Shown here piece by piece: positions 55,643-64,000 of a stretch of 64,000 nt of DNA; the stretch's first letter is position 1; every line of letters begins with the position of its first letter. The stretch comes from Asaia siamensis (GTDB taxonomy: Bacteria > Pseudomonadota > Alphaproteobacteria > Acetobacterales > Acetobacteraceae): positions 62,001-126,000 of the forward strand of contig NZ_BMCH01000007.1 in the NCBI RefSeq assembly GCF_014635085.1. Reading direction: 5' to 3'. The position numbers were made by a program, and so were the translations under genes. The notes below the pieces were generated by a model. The model saw nothing but the letters and a program-made list of their open reading frames with translations, searched no databases and was not told the DNA's origin.

Positions 55643-57877
55643 ATGACGGAACCGAGCTTAATGAAGCTGACAGCAGATGGCGAGAGAGCGGTGCGTGTCA
55701 GCGTTCTGCTGCCGCTGCCTTTTCCGACACCGCTCGATTATCTGGCCCCTGAAGGGCGTGTTTCCCCCGGCGATCTGGTTAGCGTGCCCCTGGGGCGCAG
55801 GCAGGAAACTGGTTGTGTATGGGATACGCAAAGCGATGTCCCGGCCGATTTTGCGCCCGCACCTGCCAGAGAGGTTGCCCTCGCCCGACTGAAGCCGATC
55901 CTCGGGCAGCTCGATCTGCCCCCGATCCCGGCTGATCTTCGGCGCTTCATCGACTGGCTGGCTGCCTATACGCTGACCCCACCCGGGCTCGTGCTGGCCA
56001 TGGCCATCAGGGCGCGCCACACACAGCCGACCCGCGTACAGCTTGGCTGGATCAGGGGGGAGGCCGATCTTGCCGGGCTACGCCTGACCGAAGCCCGGCA
56101 ACGCGTACTCGATGCCATAGGGGATGTGCCGCTTTCGACGGCAGCGCTGACAGAAAAAACCGGCGTTTCTCCCGCAGTGCTGCGCGGCCTCGCGTCGGCG
56201 GGCGTTCTGAAAGAGGCCCCGCTCGTCGTTGCGCCTCTTTTTGCGCCTCCCGATGCGGGATTTCACCCCCCTCACTTGTCAGAGGAGCAGCGCGAGGCCG
56301 CCGATCATCTGTCAGAAGGGGTCAAGGCCCATCGTTTTGGTGTCACGTTGCTGGAGGGTGTGACCGGGTCGGGAAAGACAGAAGTCTATTTCGAGGCTGT
56401 GGCTGCCTGTCTTGCGGCCGGGCGGCAATGTCTGGTTCTGCTGCCTGAAATCGCTCTTTCCACCCAATGGACCGACCGTTTCGCACGCCGTTTCGGTGTG
56501 CAGCCTGCCTTGTGGCACTCCGAGCTTGGCGGCAAGAAGCGCCGGGAGACCTGGCACGCCATCGCTCAGGGGCAGGCGGCTGTGGTCGTTGGCGCGCGCT
56601 CTGCCCTGTTTCTGCCCTTTCCCGATCTTGGCCTCATCATCGTCGATGAGGAGCATGAATCCGCTTTCAAGCAGGAAGAAGGCGTGACCTATCATGGTCG
56701 CGACATGGCCATCGTCCGGGCGCGCCTTTCCGACGTGCCGGCGATACTGGTCTCGGCCACGCCCAGTCTCGAAACCCTGACCAATGTAGAGAACGGGCGA
56801 TACCAGCATGTCACCCTCCATAGTCGTCATGGCAATGCGACCCTGCCCGATGTCAGACTGGTCGATATGCGACGCGCCCCGCCGGAGCGCGGTCAGTTTC
56901 TGTCGCCGGAACTCGTTGCCGCCATCAGCGCGACCTTCGAGCGTCAGGAACAGGCCATGCTGTTCCTCAATCGCCGAGGCTATGCGCCGCTGACGCTGTG
57001 CCGCAGTTGCGGCCATCGCATGGAATGCCCGAACTGTTCCGCCTGGCTGGTCGAGCATCGCGCCCGTCAGATGTTGACCTGCCACCATTGCGGTCATCAT
57101 GAGGCGCTGCCCGAAACCTGCCCGTCATGCGATGCCGAAGCCAGCTTGGTGGCGATTGGCCCCGGTATCGAGCGTGTTCATGAAGAAGCACGGCTGCATT
57201 TTCCCGACGCGCGTATTCTGGTCATGGCATCCGACACGCTTGGCTCGCCCTCTGCGACAGCTGAGGCCGTGCGCCGCATCAGTGACCGGGAGATCGATCT
57301 TGTCATCGGTACCCAGATTGTCGCCAAAGGCTGGCATTTTCCTGATCTGACTCTTGTAGGTGTGGTCGATGCCGATCTCGGGCTGGGCGGGGGCGATCTG
57401 CGCGCCGCAGAGCGCACCGTGCAGCTTCTGCATCAGGTCTCTGGTCGTGCCGGTCGTGCCGACAAGCCGGGCGCGGTGCTTCTGCAGAGCTATCTGGGCG
57501 ACCACCCGGTCATGAAGGCGCTCGTCTCGAACGACTATCAGGCCTTCATGGAACAGGAATCTGCGCAGAGAAAGCCCGGTTTCTGGCCACCATACGGGCG
57601 TCTGGCAGCGTTGATTGTCAGCGCCGATTCCGCCGAAGCCGCCGATCGTCTGGCTGCCAAGCTGGGTGCCAGAGCGCCCGAACTGCCTGGAACGCAGGTG
57701 CTTGGCCCCGCTCCAGCGCCTCTGGCTATTTTAAGGGGTCGTCATCGCCGACGCCTGCTTTTGCGCACACGGCGGAATGTCGCCGTGCAGCCTATTCTGA
57801 GGCAATGGCTTGAGGGCGTGAAACTTTCGAGCCATGAGCGGATCGACATCGATATCGATCCGATTTCGTTTCTGTAG
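55643..57877 (+). CDS. priA: Primosomal protein N' (PriA helicase)
   Basis: PriA (744 aa) reloads the replisome at stalled forks. It has an N-terminal 3'-DNA-binding domain (VSVLLPLPFPTPLDYLAPEG), a helicase core with Walker A GVTGSGKTEVYF, Walker B IIVDEEHE and motif VSATPSLETL. The zinc region follows with eight Cys (CRSCGHRMECPNC and CHHCGHHEALPETCPSC), then motif V/VI (GTQIVAKGWHFPDLTLVG, HQVSGRAGRADKPG). Full length. Confidence 0.96.
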   Translation: MTEPSLMKLTADGERAVRVSVLLPLPFPTPLDYLAPEGRVSPGDLVSVPLGRRQETGCVWDTQSDVPADFAPAPAREVALARLKPILGQLDLPPIPADLRRFIDWLAAYTLTPPGLVLAMAIRARHTQPTRVQLGWIRGEADLAGLRLTEARQRVLDAIGDVPLSTAALTEKTGVSPAVLRGLASAGVLKEAPLVVAPLFAPPDAGFHPPHLSEEQREAADHLSEGVKAHRFGVTLLEGVTGSGKTEVYFEAVAACLAAGRQCLVLLPEIALSTQWTDRFARRFGVQPALWHSELGGKKRRETWHAIAQGQAAVVVGARSALFLPFPDLGLIIVDEEHESAFKQEEGVTYHGRDMAIVRARLSDVPAILVSATPSLETLTNVENGRYQHVTLHSRHGNATLPDVRLVDMRRAPPERGQFLSPELVAAISATFERQEQAMLFLNRRGYAPLTLCRSCGHRMECPNCSAWLVEHRARQMLTCHHCGHHEALPETCPSCDAEASLVAIGPGIERVHEEARLHFPDARILVMASDTLGSPSATAEAVRRISDREIDLVIGTQIVAKGWHFPDLTLVGVVDADLGLGGGDLRAAERTVQLLHQVSGRAGRADKPGAVLLQSYLGDHPVMKALVSNDYQAFMEQESAQRKPGFWPPYGRLAALIVSADSAEAADRLAAKLGARAPELPGTQVLGPAPAPLAILRGRHRRRLLLRTRRNVAVQPILRQWLEGVKLSSHERIDIDIDPISFL

Positions 57878-57908
57878 GAAGGTTGCGGGGCACCGTCCCG
57901 CCACCGGA

Positions 57909-57992
57909 AGGGGCATCGCCCCTCTTATCCCGTTGCGGGATATTGAGGAGACGATGACCTTTTGTCGGAGGCAAGGGGGAGTCCCTCCCGAC
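57909..57992. repeat. Hairpin mosaic downstream of priA (copy D)
   Basis: AGGGGC-atc-GCCCCT (57909-57923), ATCCCG-ttg-CGGGAT (57927-57941) and GTCGG...CCGAC (57964-57992) follow one another between priA and the convergent 84-aa gene. Confidence 0.6.
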
Positions 57993-58005
57993 AGGAGAGG
58001 CTTTT

Positions 58006-58260
58006 TCAGGCGGCCTTGTCTTCGCGCTTGGGCTTGATGGCCTTGACCACGAAGGTGACGATGGCGATGACGGCGAGAACATGCTGCAGATGGGGGCGCA
58101 GCTTCTTGGGGCCGAACAGGCTGAGGAAGGTGAGGCCACCCAGAATGGCTTCTTTCGTCTGCGGCTTGGCAGAGCAGCACATCTTGCTGATGCAGCAGCC
58201 TTTCTTGCCTTCGTCCGGGGCGGTCAGTTCAGTGACCTTGGCTTTGTTCTTCTTGAACAT
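58006..58260 (-). CDS. Small Cys-rich membrane protein (84 aa)
   Basis: A basic 84-aa protein starting MFKKNKAKVTEL. A double-cysteine cluster GCCISKMCCSAK (near residues 20-31) is followed by KEAILGGLTFLSLFG and a hydrophobic helix (LQHVLAVIAIVTFVVKAI), ending in a Lys-rich tail. I recognise no family; the CC-x4-CC spacing suggests metal or disulfide chemistry on the cytoplasmic side. GGAGAATC upstream of the ATG at 58260 is a plausible ribosome-binding site. Confidence 0.6.
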   Translation of the reverse strand: MFKKNKAKVTELTAPDEGKKGCCISKMCCSAKPQTKEAILGGLTFLSLFGPKKLRPHLQHVLAVIAIVTFVVKAIKPKREDKAA

Positions 58261-58330
58261 CGGATTCTCCTTTGACGTCTCTGTCTTATCAAACAACGCA
58301 GACGCGACAGAGTTGAGATCGTGACGTGCT

Positions 58331-59011
58331 TTAAATCGGACGTCCATCCACGGCGGCCTGCAATGTCTTCACACGTTTGGCACCATTGCTGGCAAGCGGA
58401 TCGACGACAAGCACCTGTCGGGCGGCGGCGAGAGCGGCTTTCATGTCATGTCGCTCTTCCTCTATCTGAGAGAGGAGCTGCCATGACAATGGATCGTCAG
58501 GGTCTTTCTGAAGTGCGACGCCAAGGTCGCTGATAGCCCCTTCGAAATCGCCTGCCGCGTAGCGTACACGGGCGCGGCCGCGACGAATGAAGGCCTTGTC
58601 CGGCTGAAGGACAAGCGCATTGTCCAGAGCGGCCTCGGCCTTGCGATAATCATGAGCCTTGAGGCTCGAATCGGCATTTTCGAGCAGAAGGCGCGTGCTG
58701 GCCGACAGGCCCTTCTGTCGCAAGGTTTCAGCGCGGCGCTCCAGCTCACGGGCTTCCGTTGCGGTCTTTGCCGCACGCAGCGCCTTGCTGGTCTCCTGCA
58801 GCGGATCGGGTTTCGGCTTAGCGGGGGAAGTGGCCTTGGCAGAAGGCGCTATCTGGCTGGGCTGAAGAGCCGGAACAGGCGCGGCATGGGTAGAGGAAAG
58901 CGTAGAAACGACAAAAGCCGCGCTGCTGAAAAGCAGACACGGCCTGACGACGGCCCGGTAAAGGGCCGTGCAATGCGTCAAAACGGGGCGGTGGCTCCGT
59001 TTCGGCATCAA
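58331..59011 (-). CDS. Exported TPR-repeat protein
   Basis: A 226-aa protein with an N-terminal signal or anchor (VVRPCLLFSSAAFVVSTLS), a Pro/Ala/Lys-rich linker and a helical segment rich in Arg/Glu. Two to three tetratricopeptide repeats follow (near residues 115-215; YRKAEAALDNALVLQPDKAF, RVRYAAGDFEGAISDLGVAL, ALAAARQVLVVDPLA). It likely mediates protein contacts in the periplasm. The start lies just before the rpmJ stop. Confidence 0.8.
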   Translation of the reverse strand: MMPKRSHRPVLTHCTALYRAVVRPCLLFSSAAFVVSTLSSTHAAPVPALQPSQIAPSAKATSPAKPKPDPLQETSKALRAAKTATEARELERRAETLRQKGLSASTRLLLENADSSLKAHDYRKAEAALDNALVLQPDKAFIRRGRARVRYAAGDFEGAISDLGVALQKDPDDPLSWQLLSQIEEERHDMKAALAAARQVLVVDPLASNGAKRVKTLQAAVDGRPI

Positions 59012-59018
59012 CAGGAGA

Positions 59019-59144
59019 TTAGCCCTGGCGTGCTTTCATACGCGGGTTCTTCTTGTTGATGACATAAACGCGGCCACGACGGCGAACGACGCGGCAGTCC
59101 TTGTCGCGGAGCTTTGCGGATTTGAGGCTGTTACGGATCTTCAT
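59019..59144 (-). CDS. rpmJ: 50S ribosomal protein L36
   Basis: A 41-aa ribosomal protein starting [17 protein letters not shown] and ending [12 protein letters not shown]. It belongs to the form that lacks the full four-ligand zinc ribbon (one Cys only, in [15 protein letters not shown]). Very basic, as expected. It lies seven bases upstream of the TPR protein start. Confidence 0.95.
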
Positions 59145-59311
59145 GATAATTTGCTTCCCGGGCCATGCAAGACGAACGGGCGTCGCGCCCGCGAGAGGTG
59201 GTCGGAATACTAACCGGCATGGCGGGAGTCAACTCTTTGCTGCGTTTCCCGGCGCCGAAAGCCTTTATTTTGGGCGTTTTCAAAGGAGAGAAACGCAATT
59301 ATCCTGATTCC

Positions 59312-59704
59312 ATGAAGAAAGCCCTGCCTGTTTTCGCCATCCTCCTCCTGGGACTCCCACTTGCGGCCCAAGCTGCGCCCCATCCGAAAAACGATCCGGC
59401 GTCGGTGCTCAACCGGATTCTCGGTGTGCTACAGACCGACCCGGACTCGGCGAGCGATACATGCGTCGAAGCGCTGAAGGAACTGCACAAGACGCAGGGG
59501 ATCGTCGCTAATCAGGATACCGACAGCAATAACCAGGATGCTGCGGTCGCCCGCGACGTGCTCGAATCCGATTTTGAGGAAACAATTGAGGTCTGCGGGG
59601 CCGATGCGCGCCGACTGTGCCGCACCAAGGGCGAGAGTGACCCCAAATTGCCGCCGCTCTGTGCGGCTGCCCAATCCCGCCCGCCGAGCGAGAATGACGA
59701 CTGA
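59312..59704 (+). CDS. Exported small protein with conserved Cys
   Basis: A 130-aa protein with signal peptide (MKKALPVFAILLLGLPLAAQ, cleavage after AQA). The mature part is acidic (TDPDSASDTC, DTDSNNQDAAVARDVLE, EVCGADARRLC, LPPLCAAAQ) with four Cys that could form two disulfides. No family recognised. The ATG at 59312 is preceded by AAGGAGAG about 20 bases upstream. It ends before a hairpin shared with the convergent oligopeptidase gene. Confidence 0.65.
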   Translation: MKKALPVFAILLLGLPLAAQAAPHPKNDPASVLNRILGVLQTDPDSASDTCVEALKELHKTQGIVANQDTDSNNQDAAVARDVLESDFEETIEVCGADARRLCRTKGESDPKLPPLCAAAQSRPPSENDD

Positions 59705-59710
59705 TAATCG

Positions 59711-59731
59711 GGCCCGGCGCTCTGCCGGGCC
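59711..59731. terminator. Hairpin between convergent genes
   Basis: GGCCCGGC-gctct-GCCGGGCC is a perfect 8-bp stem between the 59704 stop and the 59740 stop, likely a bidirectional terminator without a strong T-run. Confidence 0.55.
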
Positions 59732-59739
59732 TGTTCTGA

Positions 59740-61824
59740 TCAGAGCGGGCGTCGTTCCATGGCCCACAGGGCGAAGCCCTGCACATAGGCCACTTCTTCA
59801 AGACGCTTGAACCGCCCGGAAGACCCTCCATGACCGGCATCCATGTTGATGCGGCACAGGAAGGGCCCACCCTGGGCGATTTCGCGTAGTTTCGCGATCC
59901 ATTTCGCGGGTTCCCAATAGGTCACGCGCGGGTCTGACAGACCGCCCATGGCCAGAACCGGCGGATAGGCAACGGGCCGGATGTTGTCATAGGGCGAGTA
60001 ACTGGCGATCAGGTCATAGGCGTCGCCGTCTTCCAGCGGATTGCCCCATTCGGGCCATTCGGGCGGGGTGAGCGGCAGGGTGTCGTCAGACATGGTGTTC
60101 AGCACATCGACGAACGGTACCTGTGCCGCGATACCCGCGAACAGATCGGGGGCGAGATTGGCGACTGCCCCCATAAGCAACCCGCCTGCCGAGCCACCAT
60201 GGGCGACGATACGCCCTTCCCTGCCATAGCCCTGTGCTGCGAGATGACGCCCACAGGTAACAAAATCGGTGAAGCTGTTGGGCTTGTGCTTGCCGCGTCC
60301 CTGAAGGAACCAGTCCCAGCCTTTTTCCGATCCGCCACGAATATGGGCAACGGCATAGATCCAGCCACGATCGACCAGACTGAAGACCGAGGTGCTGAAC
60401 CCGGATTCCATCGAGATGCCATAAGAGCCATAGCCGTAGAGCAGCAGCGGTGCCGTGCCATCGCATGGCGTGTCACGGCGCTTGAGCACAGTGATAGGCA
60501 CTTCGGCACCATCAGACGCACGGGCAAAAAGACGCCGCGTTTCATACAGGGCCGGGTCATGACCTGACGGAATCTCGCGGATCTTCTGCAGGGTCTGGGC
60601 GCCGCTCGCCATATCGACATCGTACCAATGGGCCGGCGTGGTTGGTGACTCATAGATATAGCGCAGTGTCGTATCGCCATATTCGAGAAAGCCGAGCAAG
60701 GTGAGGTCGAAGGCTTCCTCCTTCATGCCGATGGTTCTGGCCTCGGCACGTACCGGACCTTGCACATCCTGACGGATGACATGGATTTCGATATTGCCAT
60801 TCACCCGTTCGGACCAGGCGAGATAATCCCGGCTGGCGGCGGCGCCAAGCAGGAAGCGACCCGGCTCGTGCGGCACGAAGGGCGTCCAGTTTTCGCGTGA
60901 CGGCGAGGAATCCGGCACCTGCATGAACTGGAAATCGATCGCGTTGCCGGTATTGGTCAGAACGATGAAGCGGTCATTCCAGTGCGTGAAGTTGTAGCGT
61001 TCGCCTCGTACCAGAGGAGACGCAACCTGCGGCATCTGTGTCGGGTCGCTGGCAGGAATGAGAAGCGTCTCGTTGGTATCGTGATCGCCTCGTTCAATCA
61101 CGATCCACTTGCGCGATGCCGTGACATTCAGGCTGACGAAGAAGCCCGAATCCGGTTCGTCAAAGACCAGCACATCCTCACCACCGGCGAGCGGACGGCG
61201 ATAGACCCGTGACGGACGGCCATTATCGTCGCGATAGACCCAGAACAGCCACTGGCTGTCAGGCGAAATGACGAAGCTGCCTGCGGCACTCTCGACCGCA
61301 GGGGCATAGGCCTTGCCTGTTTCGAGGTCGATACTGTGCAGGCGATAGACTTCAGAGCCCTGCATGTCTGCCGCGTAGACGAAGACCCGATGATCGTCGG
61401 AATGGCGTGTGCCCGCGAGCGCGAAATAGGCATGCTCCTTTGCAAGGGCTTCGACATCGAGAAGAACCTGCTCATCCCCTCCGGCGCGGGGGCGACGCAG
61501 ATAGACCGGATGCTGGGCGTCTTTTGCAAAGCGCGAGAAATAGAGCCACGCGCCATCGGGCCAGGGTACGGAATCCTCGGCGGGCGGGATACGCCCGATC
61601 ATTTCCTTGAGCAGGGCCTCGCGCACGGGCGCCGTTTTTTCGAGGCAATGCTCGGTGTAGGCGTTCTCTTCGCGCAGGGCCTCGGCAATATCGGTTCGCA
61701 GCAGCGATGGGTCGCGCAGCACCTTCTGCCAGTTCTCATCCTTCATCCAGGCATAATCATCCTGCCTGACACGTCCGAGCTGGGTGATGGTGTGCGGGAC
61801 GCGCCGGGGAGCGGGGGGGATCAT
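59740..61824 (-). CDS. ptrB: Oligopeptidase B (S9A family)
   Basis: A 694-aa cytoplasmic serine peptidase cleaving short peptides after basic residues. The N-terminal seven-bladed propeller is followed by the alpha/beta-hydrolase domain. YGYGSYGISMESGFSTSVFSLVDRG, HIRGGSEKGWDWFLQGR, catalytic Ser in GGSAGGLLMGAVANL, Asp in GLSDPRVTYWEPAKW and His in DAGHGGSSGRF are all present. The two acidic residues that set basic-residue preference are plausible but not verified. Confidence 0.93.
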   Translation of the reverse strand: MIPPAPRRVPHTITQLGRVRQDDYAWMKDENWQKVLRDPSLLRTDIAEALREENAYTEHCLEKTAPVREALLKEMIGRIPPAEDSVPWPDGAWLYFSRFAKDAQHPVYLRRPRAGGDEQVLLDVEALAKEHAYFALAGTRHSDDHRVFVYAADMQGSEVYRLHSIDLETGKAYAPAVESAAGSFVISPDSQWLFWVYRDDNGRPSRVYRRPLAGGEDVLVFDEPDSGFFVSLNVTASRKWIVIERGDHDTNETLLIPASDPTQMPQVASPLVRGERYNFTHWNDRFIVLTNTGNAIDFQFMQVPDSSPSRENWTPFVPHEPGRFLLGAAASRDYLAWSERVNGNIEIHVIRQDVQGPVRAEARTIGMKEEAFDLTLLGFLEYGDTTLRYIYESPTTPAHWYDVDMASGAQTLQKIREIPSGHDPALYETRRLFARASDGAEVPITVLKRRDTPCDGTAPLLLYGYGSYGISMESGFSTSVFSLVDRGWIYAVAHIRGGSEKGWDWFLQGRGKHKPNSFTDFVTCGRHLAAQGYGREGRIVAHGGSAGGLLMGAVANLAPDLFAGIAAQVPFVDVLNTMSDDTLPLTPPEWPEWGNPLEDGDAYDLIASYSPYDNIRPVAYPPVLAMGGLSDPRVTYWEPAKWIAKLREIAQGGPFLCRINMDAGHGGSSGRFKRLEEVAYVQGFALWAMERRPL

Positions 61825-62064
61825 GGCAAGGCCTCGAAGTTGTTCAGAAACAAGGTCGATAGAGTGCGGCAGAACAGGATGCGCCTCAACGCCCTAAAAT
61901 TCTGTTTCTGCGAAGTTTCGATGTGAGAACAAACCTGCGCCCGGCTCACATGTTACAAAAGCACACGTCCTTCACCCCGGCATTCGGCTTCGGGAGAAAG
62001 CGTTTTAACGGCCCCCGGCTTTGCAGGCGGGGTCTGACGAAGAGCAGACAAAGGATAGTTTTTC

Positions 62065-62592
62065 ATGTTCGCACGTACTTGCCTCGGCCTGACAGCTCTG
62101 TGCAGCCTCGTCTTTGTTGGTGCAGCTCACGCCCAGCAGGCTCCCGTTCCCTCGGTTGCGCCTGGCACTCAGTCCACCGTCATGCCTGCCGGATCGCTGC
62201 CCGTGCACCGCGATGGCGCACCGCATGCGCCCACCAATGTCATGCAGTCGGTTGGCGGAGCCGAAGTGAGCGACACGGTGTCGACTGCCGCCACGCCGGG
62301 CGTGCTCGACACCTATGGTCTGCCCTCGCTCGACTCAGCGAAGGCTGGCAATCTGGCCGGGCTCGCAAGCTATTGCGTGCGCAATCACCTTGTGCATGGC
62401 ACCACCCTGCGCGTTGTTGGTCGCACCCTTGCCAAGCGTCCTGACGTGAAGAACGATCAGTATTATTCGCTCGGCGGCAAGGGCCTGCTGCAGACCAGCA
62501 CGAATGTGCCGTTCGATGTGTCCACGCTCGACCTCAGCCATCGCACGCAGCTCTGCGCGCAGGTCGGCCAGCGCGGTCAGGACTACAAGTAA
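62065..62592 (+). CDS. DUF2501-like exported protein
   Basis: A 175-aa secreted protein with a signal peptide (LTALCSLVFVGAAHA). A Pro/Thr/Ser-rich linker follows, then a C-terminal region that fits the DUF2501 (YjjA-like) layout: NLAGLASYCVRNHLVHGTTLR, KNDQYYSLGGKGLLQTS, STLDLSHRTQLCAQVGQRG, with two Cys. The function of that family is unknown. A clear intrinsic terminator follows. Confidence 0.7.
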   Translation: MFARTCLGLTALCSLVFVGAAHAQQAPVPSVAPGTQSTVMPAGSLPVHRDGAPHAPTNVMQSVGGAEVSDTVSTAATPGVLDTYGLPSLDSAKAGNLAGLASYCVRNHLVHGTTLRVVGRTLAKRPDVKNDQYYSLGGKGLLQTSTNVPFDVSTLDLSHRTQLCAQVGQRGQDYK

Positions 62593-62616
62593 GCCCTGCC
62601 TGTCGAAGCCTTCGCG

Positions 62617-62647
62617 AAAGGGCCAGTCCGCAAGGGCTGGCCTTTTT
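62617..62647 (+). terminator. Intrinsic terminator of the DUF2501-like gene
   Basis: GGCCAG/CTGGCC with additional inner pairs (TCC/GGG) and a GCAA loop, followed by five T residues at 62643-62647, 25 bases after the stop. Confidence 0.85.
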
Positions 62648-62664
62648 GCTATGTTGGGGGTGCG

Positions 62665-62870
62665 TTATGTTGAGGCTTCCCGAGGGCTTCGCCCCTCTTC
62701 CCGCTAAAGGACAGCCGTCGTTGAAGCGGGATCGAAGGGGCCAGCCTCTTCGCGTGTCAGGGCGGCACCCTGCAAAGGCTTTGCAAGCCATGCAGCCCCG
62801 CGACCGGTCGGAAATCAAAGCAGGGACTGAAAAAACCAGCCCCTCTGCGGGTCCGGGGCAAAGCCCCGGA
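62665..62870. repeat. Hairpin mosaic between the DUF2501-like gene and opgH (copy E)
   Basis: Includes AGGGC-ttc-GCCCCT (about 62683-62697), GCAAAG-g-CTTTGC (62772-62784) and TCCGGGGC-aaa-GCCCCGGA (62852-62870). The last unit differs by one base in the loop from the 46955-46973 unit of copy C. It lies between convergent genes. Confidence 0.7.
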
Positions 62871-62877
62871 TGCCGCT

Positions 62878-64000
62878 TCAGTAAGGCAGAGCCAGCACCA
62901 GATCGAGGCCTTCTGCACTGCAGAGAACAGCGGCCTTTTCCTGACGCGTGAGCACGTTGAGGGCATCGGCGACAGAAGGAGCCTCGCGCAGTTTCAGCAG
63001 ACCGACAACGAGGTTGGCATCGATGGCGGTGCCGGGTTTACGCGGGGCGGGCAGGGCGCGGCGATGCTCGGCCACCAGTTCGGGATCGACGCGCAGGGCG
63101 GCAAAAGCCTCTTCGGGTGGACGGTTGGGCATGGCTTCAGCCTGTGTCCGGCGCAGATCGTTCTCGGCGGCCAGCTGCAGGATGGGCGGCAGGGCGGTTT
63201 CTTCAGGAATCAGAAGCAGCCCCCAGCTTTTCAGCCAGAGTCCCACATCACGGCTGGCCGTCATGGCCGCCAGCGGTATGGCAAGCGCGAGGCCGAGCAG
63301 AACCGGTGTCATCCAGAGGAACAGCGAGAAGGAGACAGACCAGGCGGCTGCAGCCATGACGACACCGAAAGCGGTGTAAATCCAGTAGCCGTGAGCGATT
63401 TCCTTGAGGGAAACGCGACCGTCATCGCGGTTCTGGGCGTTCCAGCCAGAATCGCGCCCGCGCAGGATCGAGATCACGCCCGAGGTATGGATAAGCATGG
63501 CGATGGGGGCGATGAGGCCACCGATGAGTGTCTCGAGCGCGATGGAGGCCGTCAGGCGCAGTACCCCGCCACAGCTACGCAGCATGGCGCGGTCGAACAG
63601 CGTCGTGATCAGAGCAAGCGCCTTGGGGGCGAGCAGCACAGCCATGGTGCCGATGAACACATATTTGGCCTGTACCGGATCGACCTGCGGCCAATGCGGA
63701 TAGAGGGTCTTGGTGTCACCGAAATATTCCGGCCGGTCGAAATGCGACTGGAGCGAAATCAGGATGCCGAAAAGCAGGAAAAGCAGCCAGAGCGGTGAGG
63801 TGATATAGGCGCCGATGCCGACCATCATATGCATCCGGCTGACCCAGTGCAGGCCGCGTGACAGCACGATCTTGCCATGCTGCAGATTGCCCTGGCACCA
63901 GCGACGGTCGCGAATGGCAACATCGGTGAGCGAGGGCGGGCTTTCTTCATAGGAGCCGAAAAGACCGGGGATCATGTGAATGGCCCAGCCGCCGCGACGC
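62878..64000 (-). CDS. opgH: Glucans biosynthesis glucosyltransferase OpgH (C-terminal part)
   Basis: The 3' end of an opgH/mdoH gene that continues past the right edge, so about 374 codons are seen. Before the first in-window Met the frame reads RRGGWAIHMIPGLFGSYEESPPS. RRWCQGNLQH near the left part of the chain is the family's (Q/R)xxRW glycan-synthase motif. Several membrane helices follow (ITSPLWLLFLLFGILIS, a pair near 115-175 and another near 200-250). The enzyme makes the beta-1,2-glucan backbone of periplasmic glucans across the inner membrane. Confidence 0.9.
   Translation of the reverse strand, partial: RRGGWAIHMIPGLFGSYEESPPSLTDVAIRDRRWCQGNLQHGKIVLSRGLHWVSRMHMMVGIGAYITSPLWLLFLLFGILISLQSHFDRPEYFGDTKTLYPHWPQVDPVQAKYVFIGTMAVLLAPKALALITTLFDRAMLRSCGGVLRLTASIALETLIGGLIAPIAMLIHTSGVISILRGRDSGWNAQNRDDGRVSLKEIAHGYWIYTAFGVVMAAAAWSVSFSLFLWMTPVLLGLALAIPLAAMTASRDVGLWLKSWGLLLIPEETALPPILQLAAENDLRRTQAEAMPNRPPEEAFAALRVDPELVAEHRRALPAPRKPGTAIDANLVVGLLKLREAPSVADALNVLTRQEKAAVLCSAEGLDLVLALPY

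Overview
The window is about 60% G+C chromosomal DNA, most likely from an acetic acid bacterium (Acetobacteraceae, Alphaproteobacteria; an Asaia/Gluconobacter-like lineage is a guess). This rests on the protein set: ChvG/ChvI, electron-transfer flavoprotein with its quinone oxidoreductase, an UrcA-family protein, an MlaD-DUF2155 operon, a serine/glycine-rich repeat protein with a Hint domain, and small intergenic mosaics of GC-rich hairpins. I see no prophage, insertion sequence, CRISPR array or plasmid function. Nearly everything is core or lineage-typical.

Layout. 1-10.2 kb, minus strand: grpE, dnaK, dnaJ, dapB, metK, trmB, ETF-QO, etfB, etfA (protein folding, lysine/SAM metabolism, tRNA m7G46, flavin electron transfer to ubiquinone). 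10.4-13 kb, plus strand: chvI-chvG, meeting a minus-strand urcA-family gene preceded by a textbook sigma-54 promoter. 13.8-18.2 kb, minus strand: a coupled chain of a microprotein, mlaD, a 68-aa protein and DUF2155, then otsB-otsA-dsbB. 18.3-21.6 kb, plus strand: a shrunken NrdJ-like protein, RidA and a FemAB-like acyltransferase, then an iron-box promoter that may drive a small RNA. 22-25.5 kb, minus strand: M1 metallopeptidase and a sugar-region glycosyltransferase. 25.9-30.8 kb: a metal-uptake module (DUF2946-like, TonB receptor, PepSY reductase) facing a SCO copper chaperone. 30.9-35.6 kb: ahcY, a His/Met-rich secreted protein, a CorA/ZntB transporter, a 2'-5' RNA ligase-like protein and trhO. 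35.9-40.5 kb: Hint-domain repeat protein and siderophore receptor. 40.9-46.7 kb: aldose epimerase, S1/P1 nuclease, S9 peptidase, DedA, SDR and a small protein. 47-50 kb, minus strand: speE, speD, an ABM-like protein and fba. 50.2-53.5 kb: TetR regulator, glutaminyl cyclase, IclR regulator, YggT. 53.6-57.9 kb: tRNA-Ala(CGC), retropepsin-like protease, xerC, priA. 58-64 kb: Cys-rich small membrane protein, TPR protein, rpmJ, small secreted proteins, oligopeptidase B and the 3' part of opgH, cut by the right edge.

Functional links. metK makes SAM; trmB uses it, ahcY recycles its by-product and speD/speE spend it on spermidine. Two TonB receptors, the iron-box promoter and SCO point to tight metal control. 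otsAB, opgH and chvGI are envelope/osmotic functions.

Most worth a second look: the NrdJ-like protein without a recognisable catalytic core; the Hint protein with intact Cys and TxxH autoprocessing residues behind a tandem-duplicated repeat domain; the sigma-54 promoter before urcA; the putative iron-regulated sRNA; two genes (trmB, dedA) that seem to need CTG starts; two identical-arm palindromes near the metal-uptake module; and the intergenic hairpin mosaics.
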